From contig NC_080672.1 of assembly GCF_030247195.1 (NCBI RefSeq), forward strand, positions 162,305,839 to 162,369,838: DNA of 64,000 bases. The letters are read 5' to 3'. Below are positions 32,345-50,794 of the stretch, in pieces. Position 1 is the first letter of the stretch. Each line of letters starts with the position of its first letter. The translations under genes and the position numbers were made by a program. The notes under the pieces are model-generated. The model saw only the letters and a list, made by a program, of their open reading frames with translations, was not told the origin of the DNA and searched no databases. Source of the stretch: Topomyia yanbarensis (taxonomy: Eukaryota > Arthropoda > Insecta > Diptera > Culicidae).

Positions 32345-33000
32345 ATTTTTTTTGGGTGGGGGGGATTTTTACCGTTTTGACGGTCATTCATTCCATGCTT
32401 TATTGATTAATGGTAACTTACAATTCTTTTAACAGATTTGTGTCTTCTAGAAATTTTATGAGCTTCGATTATACTTGGGCCCAGTATTTTGTTGATGATT
32501 GATTTCAATTTACAGTTTCTGTTCTAAAAGTATATATTGCACTGTTACTTCTAAGCAAGAGTTAGTTGACTGTGACTGAGAAACAGCTTCAAAGTAGCAG
32601 GCAAAGTTTTCTTAAATCTGCAGGGGATCCTCTATTGTTTGATTATTCACCACTAAAACCTGTTTTAATCCACCTAGTGGTGCAATTGTGCCATTCTCAT
32701 TTGTCCAAACTACGATTCCATAGCTGGTTATGTTCAGTACAATGGTGGAAATGTATATTACATATTCAGTACGATTTGTACATAGTGCAATGGATCGACA
32801 GCCACAATTTTGAGATACTATGTGTCGACACTGAAACATCGCTTGAAACCAACGGTGGATCAAGGAGGAAGATCCGATAAGAAATTTAGTTATAATTTTA
32901 AAGTAGCAACCCCTTACTGCATACTCCTACCTAAGCCAATACAAGCCAAACAAATTTTTGGACGGGATTAGGTTGACGATTTTTAGAGACCTTTCCATAT
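32345..33000. other. No gene recognised
   Basis: Overlapping frames at 32566-32880 (plus) and 32612-32863 (minus) show no known domain. Confidence 0.25.
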
Positions 33001-33004
33001 GATT

Positions 33005-33375
33005 TTCGATTTTGAAATTTTCCCCTACTCCCCCTTTGAGAATTTTTCATTTCAGTTTATATGGGAATTTGTTGTGTGGTCGCACTCTTCAACCCGTAAT
33101 TCGGGAACCAGAAGTTCAATCAACAAAAAATTCAATGGCAGCCGATGGGAAGGTTGTACCTTTCATTTGAGACTTTGTGCAACATTTGTGCAAATCGGTC
33201 CAGCCATCTCTGAGAAACAGAGGTGACATTTTTTTCCACATACACACATACATACACACAGACATTTTCCTATCTCGTCAAACTGAATCGAATGGCATAT
33301 GGCATTCGGCCCTCCGGGCCGGGATTAGGTTGACGATTTTTAGAGCGATTGCATAACCTTTCTATATGAGAAAGG
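33005..33375 (-). repeat. Minus-strand copy of the 1.2-kb repeat family
   Basis: Read on minus: CCTTTCTCATATAGAAAGG, then a passage on GGCCCGGAGGGCC and CATTCGATTCAGTT, a TGTGTGTATG microsatellite, and CTCAGAGATGG ... ATGAAAGG ... GAACTTCTGG. This is the order of the unit at 60648-60980, but shorter and diverged. Confidence 0.65.
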
Positions 33376-33399
33376 TAAAACCGGTTTGTGAATATTCCT

Positions 33400-34484
33400 T
33401 TTGCCGCGTAATGCATTCACTTTACGCTACAACTCGCTTCCGAGTGTTTGAGAATTGATTCTGGAGACAAAGATATCCCAGGTTGCCTTTTTTGCTTCAT
33501 TTACAGCCTTTCTGGATTCATTTCGTGCTTGTTGAAATTCTTCTTCTTCATTGGATCATCGTTGTGTAGTCGTTTCAAAGCTCTATTTTTTTCGCTTAAC
33601 CTTAATTGCTACTCGTACTTCTGTGCTCCACCAAGCAACGCTTTTAGTGCCAAGTTTTCCAAATAATTTTGGTATGGACTGTTCTGCTGCATTGATTATT
33701 TCGTCGCAAAGTTCTTCTGCTGAATATGACTGGTCACGGTAAATTCTTCTAGCAGGATATCTTCCAATATCGTCCAATTCGCTCTATCATATATCCATTG
33801 CCTTCGACGTCGAATTTCTGGTACAAGTTGCGATGAGGTGCTTATCATTGGAAAGTGAACACTCGTACTGTTATCTGCGTCCACGTGCCACTGTAGTTTA
33901 GATACAATTTGTGATAATGCGATAGTTAGATCGATAGCCGAGGTGGCTCCCCTTCTTGGATCTAGGCGTGTGTGTTCTCCAGTGTTGAGGATTATAAGGT
34001 TGTGTTTGGCTGTTAAGTCTTCAATTACTGCTCCTTCACCATCGGTTTTGCTGTTACCCCAAAGTAAGCTGTGGGCATTAAAATCACCCTTCAGGACAAT
34101 AGGAGGTGGTATCTCGGTCACTAGTTGTTCTAGCTCGTTGTGTAAATACCTGGGCCACTGTGACAATGGATGTAAATTGATACATATATGGCTTCGATCG
34201 GATGGTTTAGCCTTGCGGCTACCACTTGTAGATTTGTATTTATTCTCAGAAACTTATGTGGACAGCGAGTGCTACTCCATTCTGAGCCCAAGATATTGAC
34301 CCTGGACGAATTGACCATTTATACTAGCTTCTGTGAAATTTGTCATTATGTCTGCTTGAGCGAGGCGCGTTTCTTGTACAGTAATGATACCTGGTTCGAA
34401 TTCCGATGCTAAAAGTTGCAATTCCGCATAGCGTTCTCTGATACCATTCACGTTCCATTGAATGGCGATACAATGTTCTGGCAC
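33400..34484 (-). pseudogene. I-clade ORF2 endonuclease fragment
   Basis: On minus, starting near 34484: IAIQWNVNGIRERYAELQLL and ITVQETRL (start of an APE-type endonuclease), then LQVVAARLNHPIEAIYVSIY, then KGDFNAHSLLWGNSKTD, ATSAIDLTIAL and SVHFPMI, then SVAWWSTEV and a basic helical linker. These are the blocks of an I-clade non-LTR endonuclease in order. The usual S-D-H-x-P motif has become S-V-H-F-P, and the blocks lie in several frames, so it is inactive. It stops at about 33400 without the RT. Confidence 0.8.
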
Positions 34485-34487
34485 GTT

Positions 34488-34702
34488 TTATGGGTTGTTT
34501 GAAATGGCTGATCGATGTGATGATGTTGTTCCATGATGTGGTTTCTTTGCTGTAGTAGTGTTTAGGACTTGGGTTTGTGTACCATTATTATATTCACCAG
34601 GTAGACCGGAGATTAGCTGAGACAGTGGCATATTGATAACCTTGTCTGCTATCCCCGGTTCGATCTCTGCCTGTGAAAACAGTGGAAGGGCTACTTTCAT
34701 CT
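34488..34702 (-). pseudogene. Probable ORF1 tail of the same I-clade element
   Basis: A short frame directly upstream (on minus) of the endonuclease start, ending TSSHRSAISNNP just before the ORF2 methionine. Its position fits the end of ORF1. It is cut off at 34702, where the 2,242-bp duplication begins. Confidence 0.4.
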
Positions 34703-36944
34703 CTTATCTTCCAAGATGAGCAAGCGGATCTGTGTCGTGCATTGCAGTAGGGGTAGTATAGCTTAGTTCTCAGGTCGCCATGAAAATTTGAATAAGCGCT
34801 ATTAAGTAAATGTACTTCAAATATATTCAATTTTTTTTTCGACTTTTTGGCCTAGCACAACATGTATTGTCCATTAAGAAAATTGAATTTTTCCATTAAT
34901 AATGCATTGAATGAAAAACTCAAATATTTTATTCACAAACCACACTGTTAGTACTTCTGTTCTGTTAGGATTATTAATTCGAAAACAATGCATATCAACT
35001 TTATAGAGTGAAAAAATGGCCAAAGATGCTATTTCAATGACCAGATACAGGTAAATAGCAGCTAGCGATGTTAATCAGCAGCTTGTGAAGAAGTTGAAGA
35101 CATGTATCAAACCCAAAGTTTAAATTTTTATTCTAGACGATAAAAACTACAATAAATAAGCAATATTTTTTTGTATTTGGTATCGAAACCTAGACCAAAA
35201 ATCTAACTGATAATAATGGCTTGACAATACTGAAAGCATTTGAGCAGTTAGTCTCCCCTAATGGATAAGACTGCGCACGCCTATTATTGGGACGCTCCTT
35301 TTAAGTGCATCTAAAGATAAAATTTTGTTAGCTGGGTACAGTTGTTCAAATTAATTCATTTTCAATTTCATAGTGATCGTCTCTTGTACTTCTGCATTCA
35401 ATAGAAAATAAAAGGATTGTCGATTTCCTATCTGAATTTTTCTCTCATGAATAATTACCACAATGATTGCAGCTCGAGAGTGGCATAATAAATATTTGAT
35501 TTGTGTAGTAGTTTTAGATTATCTACACTCTACCAAACTAGACACATGTTCGCATGCAAAATGAATCCGACTCTTTCCCGTTTTGAAGTTCACGATACAA
35601 ACTCATACGCTTTTGCATCGTTTCACAATGCAATGCCGACATCAGAATAACTGGGCAAATAGGGTATTTCGTATATTTTCACACAGTTAAGTAGCAGAAC
35701 CGCATGATTTCGTTAATTAACCGGCCTGCATCCGATAGAAACCCTTTAAATTAGTAATAATAGGGGGTAGGGTAGACAGTGACGAGTCGATACAGTTTTC
35801 GTCCTTGTGGTTATAAGTTACAAAATGTTGCTTCATTCTAAATCTAAATGCACTACATTCAAGCTTACATTACTGTACATCTACTCTCAAACTTACTTAC
35901 TGTTTTCTAATAATTCTAATGTTGAGAAAATAATGTTCCTATCCATCTACATTTCTTCATCAATTCAACCTTACACTTCAAAGGGTGATTTAATACGAAA
36001 TCAAATGTCATGATAGTTCACAACAACATTTCCAGCATAGACTTTCTGTTTAGTTCAAATGGGTTCCACCAGCTCCCTGGCAACCCTATACTAACATACG
36101 GAGTTTGACATCGACTAACATATATGGGGCGTTATAGCTATTCACCCCCCAAACAAACAATTATTTATTTTCGATTTGCATAATATTCAGGTATTCTAAA
36201 CGACGTTTTGCATCTTACGGAATAATTAGATACCATCTCATTAAGAAAACCGACACTTCGTATCCAAATACAGCATTTTAAAGGTTCGATCAACATTATT
36301 GGTTTGATATTCATGGCAGTGATGCTGGCTGCACAGACACGCCTTCCTTGACAGGGGGCTGGGTTCCACATATTACGCACTTCAAACTCATACTTTTCGT
36401 GGAAGGTTGTTCTAAAAACACCAACATTTGATTTATTGAAGTTACTTTGACAACGACTGGTCGCCTCATAACAAGTCATTTATAACACAGTCTACGTTCT
36501 ACTTCTGTGCGAGTCAGACCTACTATCGAGCCAAGGCCGAGCAGCCTCTCGATCTAGTGTGCATTGACTAGAGAACAACGGAAACATTGTATTTATTCTT
36601 GTCATCATGAGTAAAGTTGATGAAAAAGCTCAACCCTTGCCCACCTCTGTGGTCGTCGACTTTAAATTTTGTAAAATATGACCGAGTTTTCGTGAAATGG
36701 AATACCTTCTGGTGGTGAAAATGGAACTTAGAATTACGGATCTCTATCTTCAATATGTAAGATTGATATCATTCAGTACATAAGCTCAAGCCGAACGTAT
36801 CGTTTTGCAGAACAACTTAAAACGCCTAATTTAAAGTGACAATGTTGGAATTAAGATTAACGTGTATATAGAAAATGACTATAAAGAGGTAAGGCTATAT
36901 GATCTATCACAACGTACCCTTCTTGAGCAAATTGCAAAATGCAT
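34703..36944 (+). repeat. 2,242-bp tandem duplication, copy 1
   Basis: Begins CTTATCTTCCAAGATGAGC and ends TTGCAAAATGCAT. It is repeated head-to-tail at 36945-39186 with very few differences (for example TTGCTTCATT against TTGCCTCATT). It contains a family D repeat (34760-34960) and AT-rich DNA. The open frames inside (36165-36479 and 36568-36753 minus) are not recognised. Its right end is a truncated retroelement Gag piece. Confidence 0.9.
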
Positions 36945-39186
36945 CTTATCTTCCAAGATGAGCAAGCGGATCTGTGTCGTGCATTGCAGTAGGGGTAGTA
37001 TAGCTTAGTTCTCAGGTCGCCATGAAAATTTGAATAAGCGCTATTAAGTAAATGTACTTCAAATATATTCAATTTTTTTTTCGACTTTTTGGCCTAGCAC
37101 AACATGTATTGTCCATTAAGAAAATTGAATTTTTCCATTAATAATGCATTGAATGAAAAACTCAAATATTTTATTCACAAACCACACTGTTAGTACTTCT
37201 GTTCTGTTAGGATTATTAATTCGAAAACAATGCATATCAACTTTATAGAGTGAAAAAATGGCCAAAGATGCTATTTCAATGACCAGATACAGGTAAATAG
37301 CAGCTAGCGATGTTAATCAGCAGCTTGTGAAGAAGTTGAAGACATGTATCAAACCCAAAGTTTAAATTTTTATTCTAGACGATAAAAACTACAATAAATA
37401 AGCAATATTTTTTTGTATTTGGTATCGAAACCTAGACCAAAAATCTAACTGATAATAATGGCTTGACAATACTGAAAGCATTTGAGCAGTTAGTCTCCCC
37501 TAATGGATAAGACTGCGCACGCCTATTATTGGGACGCTCCTTTTAAGTGCATCTAAAGATAAAATTTTGTTAGCTGGGTACAGTTGTTCAAATTAATTCA
37601 TTTTCAATTTCATAGTGATCGTCTCTTGTACTTCTGCATTCAATAGAAAATAAAAGGATTGTCGATTTCCTATCTGAATTTTTCTCTCATGAATAATTAC
37701 CACAATGATTGCAGCTCGAGAGTGGCATAATAAATATTTGATTTGTGTAGTAGTTTTAGATTATCTACACTCTACCAAACTAGACACATGTTCGCATGCA
37801 AAATGAATCCGACTCTTTCCCGTTTTGAAGTTCACGATACAAACTCATACGCTTTTGCATCGTTTCACAATGCAATGCCGACATCAGAATAACTGGGCAA
37901 ATAGGGTATTTCGTATATTTTCACACAGTTAAGTAGCAGAACCGCATGATTTCGTTAATTAACCGGCCTGCATCCGATAGAAACCCTTTAAATTAGTAAT
38001 AATAGGGGGTAGGGTAGACAGTGACGAGTCGATACAGTTTTCGTCCTTGTGGTTATAAGTTACAAAATGTTGCCTCATTCTAAATCTAAATGCACTACAT
38101 TCAAGCTTACATTACTGTACATCTACTCTCAAACTTACTTACTGTTTTCTAATAATTCTAATGTTGAGAAAATAATGTTCCTATCCATCTACATTTCTTC
38201 ATCAATTCAACCTTACACTTCAAAGGGTGATTTAATACGAAATCAAATGTCATGATAGTTCACAACAACATTTCCAGCATAGACTTTCTGTTTAGTTCAA
38301 ATGGGTTCCACCAGCTCCCTGGCAACCCTATACTAACATACGGAGTTTGACATCGACTAACATATATGGGGCGTTATAGCTATTCACCCCCCAAACAAAC
38401 AATTATTTATTTTCGATTTGCATAATATTCAGGTATTCTAAACGACGTTTTGCATCTTACGGAATAATTAGATACCATCTCATTAAGAAAACCGACACTT
38501 CGTATCCAAATACAGCATTTTAAAGGTTCGATCAACATTATTGGTTTGATATTCATGGCAGTGATGCTGGCTGCACAGACACGCCTTCCTTGACAGGGGG
38601 CTGGGTTCCACATATTACGCACTTCAAACTCATACTTTTCGTGGAAGGTTGTTCTAAAAACACCAACATTTGATTTATTGAAGTTACTTTGACAACGACT
38701 GGTCGCCTCATAACAAGTCATTTATAACACAGTCTACGTTCTACTTCTGTGCGAGTCAGACCTACTATCGAGCCAAGGCCGAGCAGCCTCTCGATCTAGT
38801 GTGCATTGACTAGAGAACAACGGAAACATTGTATTTATTCTTGTCATCATGAGTAAAGTTGATGAAAAAGCTCAACCCTTGCCCACCTCTGTGGTCGTCG
38901 ACTTTAAATTTTGTAAAATATGACCGAGTTTTCGTGAAATGGAATACCTTCTGGTGGTGAAAATGGAACTTAGAATTACGGATCTCTATCTTCAATATGT
39001 AAGATTGATATCATTCAGTACATAAGCTCAAGCCGAACGTATCGTTTTGCAGAACAACTTAAAACGCCTAATTTAAAGTGACAATGTTGGAATTAAGATT
39101 AACGTGTATATAGAAAATGACTATAAAGAGGTAAGGCTATATGATCTATCACAACGTACCCTTCTTGAGCAAATTGCAAAATGCAT
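36945..39186 (+). repeat. 2,242-bp tandem duplication, copy 2
   Basis: Second copy, offset exactly 2,242 bases throughout. Here the Gag fragment at the right end runs on past the breakpoint (39186), so the order at this side is ancestral and the junction at 36944/36945 is the new one. The breakpoint shows at most 1 bp of homology. Confidence 0.9.
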
Positions 39187-39349
39187 GTCGCAATGCGGAG
39201 AAGTCGAAACCGTCATACCTGATACTTGGTGCTTCCCGGGTATTCCTAACGGTTTTCTTGTAGTTAGGATGCGGATCGAACAAACTATTCCCTCCTACTT
39301 GACTAAAGTTTGTTTGCGACAAAGTCTGAACACACAATTTTTAAAATAA
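39080..39349 (+). pseudogene. Non-LTR retrotransposon ORF1 (Gag) fragment
   Basis: The frame reads ENDYKEVRLYDLSQRTLLEQ, then IAKCMSQCGEVETVIPDTWC and FPGIPNGFLVVRMRIEQTIP SYL. The pattern VRVYDLP...MSQYGEV...FPGIPNGVRVV(R/K)M...IPSYL is common in ORF1 proteins of insect non-LTR elements. Only this segment is present, followed by a stop. Its first ~35 residues also end copy 1 of the duplication at about 36838-36944. Confidence 0.6.
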
Positions 39350-39354
39350 CCTTT

Positions 39355-40245
39355 TTCTACAACATGTAAAATTGACGAACTTTTAAGTTAACTCTGGCCA
39401 TGAGAGTTTGTACAGTGTTCTCTGCCATCGATTTAGTTGCTTTGTTCCACAATTTTTGGCATTTTTTTGGTTTAACCTACTGTTTGCGTTTAAACAGCTC
39501 TCTCATCAAGAAAGCCCAATTTCGCATGATTGGAAGTAACTCTAGAGAGTTTGGTGAATTCGGCTCTTTCAGTGCAAATACGAATTTGCGCTTCATTCAT
39601 TTCATGCAAAACATCACTGACGTAGTGAGAGGATGCAAAATCTGGCTTAAACAGGAAGAGCATGTTATGACTGCACAGAAGTGCCTAAGATCGTTTCTGT
39701 AAACAATCTTGTACATATTCTCGTATGCCTTCCTATTGGTACGAAGTTTTCACTGGTTCAGCTATTGTTGCACAAGACCTGCTAATCCTAATATTTCTTG
39801 TGAAACTTCGACTTGTTTATCGTCAGAATTACTCAATTACACACATTCTGCCTATCACTGTGGTTCATAGCAGTAATTTTGTTGAACAGCATCACTCCTT
39901 AACGATTCTTCGAATTACGCACAAACACATTTGACATTTTTATTTTCCTACCAATAGTTCGTACAGAAAGATATGGTCTTCTTATGAATGATTAGTCACC
40001 CGTAAGTACAAGAAGCAAGGAAGAACATCTGATCGCGGGCACCAAAACAGGTTTAAGGATGATGACCTCGGCATAAAGACACGAGAGCATTTCTCTGTAA
40101 TAATACTCAAAACCAATCATCCATTGCTACGAGGATCAATTGAAAAATTCCCGGCCTCTCAATGCAACACACATAATTCAAGTCAATCAAAAATTTATTT
40201 CTCGACGTACTCACCAATTCATTTGGTCAAACGCTTTTCTCAACC
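39355..40245. other. No gene recognised
   Basis: A 100-codon plus frame at 39400-39702 has no motif I recognise. Confidence 0.25.
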
Positions 40246-40249
40246 CTTT

Positions 40250-40328
40250 ACTGCCGCTATACGCATAATTGTCCCATGTGTATAGGGAATCCCATAGCAC
40301 ATGGGAGAGTTATGCGTATAGCGGCAGT
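40250..40328. mobile_element. 79-nt hairpin mini-MITE
   Basis: ACTGCCGCTATACGCATAA plus TTGTCCCATGTG on the left is matched in reverse complement by CACATGGGAGAG plus TTATGCGTATAGCGGCAGT on the right, 31-bp arms with about two mismatches around a 17-nt loop. Both sides have TTTA/TTTA, compatible with a TA target. Confidence 0.7.
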
Positions 40329-40334
40329 TTAGCC

Positions 40335-42405
40335 AATCAGAAAAAAAATGTTTAGGTAATCCTGAAAAATACTGGTTTACTGACCCTTAAACCTCGGCAT
40401 TTGAGCCATATGTTGACCAACCCAGAAATGTTTTCGTTTTTTTTTTGGGAAACAAAATGAGTAATGTGGGTGTTGAATTTGTTGGTGTTGTGGTGTAAAT
40501 TCTTTTCGAACAGCTGAAGAATCTCGCGCGATATGTCCATTTGAAAGCGTATTTCGTCGATCGTCAACAAACGCGGCACCCATCGCACGGATATTTTTTT
40601 CATGCATAAATCTTCATGTTAAATCTTATGCACCTATTCAGACTATCGCACAAGCCTCAGCTGTTTCCTCAATTGCTTTTCTACGATGTAGATCTTGCTG
40701 AACTGAAACTGGAATTTTTTTCGAGAGAGTTCCGTTGCATAAACCGATTTAAACGATAAGTGGAAAATTATTTTTGTTTTTTCACAAACTTTTTTACACA
40801 AAAAGTAAAAAATGACTTTTGGGGTAAAAACCATACGAACTGAATACACAAACGAAACTAGTAAATAAAATGACGTACCATTTGAAGAGTGTTTGTGCAG
40901 CTATTAGGATATTCTGAGATACGCGGATCTATGAACCCTAAAGATTATGAATAAAAGATCTCTTGACTGTATTAACTTGCCCGTGCATCAATTTTGTACC
41001 AATCTGCCGCGGTCTCTCTATTTCGTTTCTATGAATCAGTATGATAGCAAACATGCCATGAAAATTGCGAATTACTCATGATTTCTTGGAACGAAAATGC
41101 AGCTAAAGCGCCTTTACTTTCACCCAGCAATTTATAGGGGACAGTATGGTGCTATGGAAACTGTAGGTGAGATGAACACTACTTGTTTCACACAAACGGC
41201 GAAACTAAAAAAAAACTATAAAATAAAATTTCTATATGACGTCCAATGATTCTGGAATATACAGCTCCCATCCTAATTTTAAAATATACCACTTTTTATT
41301 AGCCATTTTAAACATCTTTTTGTTTGAATTTCTTCAGTATAAGTAACTATATTGATAGATCATGATCTCAAATCGTGGCCTGTATACCATTTGTGAGCAA
41401 TAAATTACTGGACAAGCACGATTTGTAATTTGACCTCATAGTGTCCGGCTTTACCTACTTTCTCCTAACAGTGCATTTAGCAAAGATGGTTGAATCTGCT
41501 CTGAAAAATCTAATACATAAATTACTTCAAATGAAGGTTGGCAAAAATGATAGAGTTAAAATGGGGTAAACACCATATATAGATTGTTATTTTTTCCTAA
41601 ATATTAGAAATGCACATGCTTGTCCGTTATTCCGATACATTGCATGTTATGTGAAAATGCAATTCGGCGAAAGCTGTTTTTGCGCATAGCACATAGCCAT
41701 CCTCGGGAGTGGTTTATTGGTAGCTACATTGGTAGCTTAGCTATAAAAGAAAGACGTAGAAACCGTTCAATTTTTTGTTTCAGGAAAAGGAGTTTTAAAA
41801 ATATATTAACTCAGTGGTAATGACATGACTGGATAAAGAATTTCTTCAGCTACATTCAACTTTTTTCCAGAATTGTAATATGTTATAATTAGTATGAATT
41901 ATGGCACAAATAAATTTCGAATTATAATGTGAAGGATGCTGCGATTGAAACTTTAAGCTCGTTTTTCTCGAAATCGCATTTTTTTCGTTTTTTCCGCATT
42001 TTTTGACAATTATCATGCTGATACCAACTGTAAATAGTAGCAATGATCGTTATTGCGAATACTCGAACGAAATCGATGGCGTAAAACGGGAGTTATTGTA
42101 AAAAACTTAATGGTGATACTTCAATGATGATAAGCGGGACCGAAAAAGTATAACTTTTGTCCGCAAGGGCTATACTAGTCTACTATCTATGAGTCTAATA
42201 TCGAATGCTTGGTCAATTTGGTTCTCATCAGTAAAAAATCAGAACTTTTGTACTAACACGGACACAGCAGCAGGATTCAGAATCCACGTTCTTGGAATAT
42301 CAGTAAACCCTATCAGAACTTCTGAAAAATAAAATGCATCGATACATTTTAGTTACCTTTCCAAACATTTAATAAAGTAATTAATAAGTATTCGTTTATC
42401 TTATT
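40335..42405. other. No gene recognised; upstream region of the zinc-finger gene
   Basis: AT-rich, with only short frames (40352-40607 minus, 41620-41820 plus). It probably contains intron or promoter sequence of the C2H2 gene. Confidence 0.3.
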
Positions 42406-42411
42406 TTCCAG

Positions 42412-42531
42412 ATCATTTTAGAGCATCTCAAAACACGAAAAAATGAGTCGTTGAACCACTTACTACTGGCTAACTTGCTTCCCCGGTTATGCAAAAATCT
42501 TCAAAATTAGATTCGTGCGAAACCTGACAAC
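42412..42531 (+). other. Likely 5' UTR part of the first coding exon
   Basis: A pyrimidine-rich tract ending TTATTTTCCAG (42401-42411) is a good 3' splice site. An in-frame TAG at 42508-42510 precedes the ATG at 42532, so translation cannot start further upstream in this exon. Confidence 0.5.
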
Positions 42532-49159
<6,628 letters not shown>

Positions 49160-50665
49160 CATCCGCTGGAGGGTCCGTATCCTCCCAATGTCCCACAGAC
49201 AACACTACCAACCCACGTTGGGCCACCAGCTTTGATAGCGATACACCACTGAAGAGATATTGTTGTTGATTACATCGAGGCAGTTTCCAATAGTAGCCCA
49301 GTGCCGAAGACTTCTATGTTACAGTCTCAGACTAGATCTCCTACACTGCAATATCTTCCGATGCTAAAATAATCTACAGAGTGTTAGGGTGAAAAACAAT
49401 TTACATTAATTACAATTTTCATTTATGTGCAAATTTTTCATTTTCGATGCACAATAATTACTGGATCAGACCAAACGTAGTGTTAATGGAATAATGCGAA
49501 ACAGAGCAGTTTACCTCTCATGAGCCTTTGGTGATAATCTACTGAGTTAGTGTCAGGATGGTCTCGGCAAGCAACCGAAATCAGAGAACAAAAACTTATA
49601 TGATTGGATATTATATTTTTATGTGGAAGTCTAATCTATTTCAAATTCTTTTCAATCTTCCTATTAACGGGCTACTTCACTGTAGTGTTTTTAAAGAATC
49701 GTTTTTTTTGCCTAAAAATGTTAAAATATAAAAAGCAGGCTTGTTATTTGCTCACACAATGTGCATAAGATGCGAGATACACCGATACCCCTAGCAGCAC
49801 AAAAACAATGCGATGTGCAGATCACCCGCATAAAGAGAAAATTGAGAACGAAAAATAGAAAGATTTGTGCACCGAGAGATGCACAAAGAGTCACCTTGAA
49901 GAGCCACTTTTTTGTGACTGCCCAAACAGGGAGGAAGTCGTATCAAACTACAATTCAGAAAAAGTTGGATCGGAAGTATATTTTTAACATGTTTTCTGGT
50001 TCCCTTCACTGCTTTCGTGCGCGTGGGACCAAGATGCACACGAAAGAGTCTGTTATTTCTGCTCTTTTAATGTGAGGAACCAAGGAGTAGAATGCACACA
50101 TGGGAGCAACACACATCGAAGTGAAGAGGTTTATTGTAAAAGAGAAGAGCGGTGATTCGCATGAAAAGTACAAAGAGCGTGTTTATTCATCTCTTTATTT
50201 ACTCTGAGGTACATTCCATCTGCATCAACGCCTCTTATGTATACCCTGAGTGTGGGCCAACCCTAGGGGTACTGAAATCTTAAACTACTTTATAAGACAA
50301 TTCGAATACATCATAAAATAAGTCGAAATTCGTATGCTACTTCCAGGTATACACTATTGTTCGCTAGTCGAACTGAAAACGGAAGCCAATGTAAAATCCA
50401 AAGGGGCGCAAAACCCGAGATTCCTCAAAAGGCTCCAGAAGACCACGCTACGGCGGCCAGTTCCATTCAGATTTATTCACAACAAAATGATGTTCTCAAA
50501 TTTAAAGTGTATACAAAAATAAATACCATTCGTGTTTTTATTGTGCGACACGAAAACTTAAAATGAAAAGACTTCGAATTGAAAAAAATAGTGCAAATTC
50601 TGTCGCTCGTTTACTTAGCAAACATAGCAAAGTTCGTGGAGTGAGCTAAATTGATTATCATCGAG
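49160..50665 (+). other. Probable 3' UTR and downstream sequence
   Basis: No gene recognised. 49160-49390 keeps a coding-like composition just past the stop. An AATAAA at about 50517 is one possible poly(A) signal, but the transcript end cannot be fixed. The frame at 49761-50075 (plus) has no known motif. Confidence 0.35.
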
Positions 50666-50669
50666 AAGA

Positions 50670-50790
50670 CAGGAGGCGAACATGGCGTAGTTGGTAAATC
50701 GATTGTCTTGTACGCAGCTTACCTTGGTTCGATACGAGGGATGAACTCAATTCTTAAATGAATTTCCTTCTGTTGACGATGTCGTGAACA
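50670..50790 (+). mobile_element. tRNA-derived SINE (Feilai-like)
   Basis: TGGCGTAGTTGG (50683-50694) is a consensus polymerase III A box and GGTTCGATACG (50726-50736) a near-consensus B box, 43 bases apart. The preceding ACA and following GAGGGATGAACTCAATTCTT extend beyond a tRNA, as in mosquito tRNA-related SINEs of the Feilai kind. I cannot place its 3' end. Confidence 0.65.
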
Positions 50791-50794
50791 ACTG

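Noticed and set aside
36165..38721. 104-aa minus frames in both copies of the tandem duplication, with a CxxC-containing alternative frame
   Set aside because: Identity between copies reflects the DNA duplication; no complete domain was recognisable.
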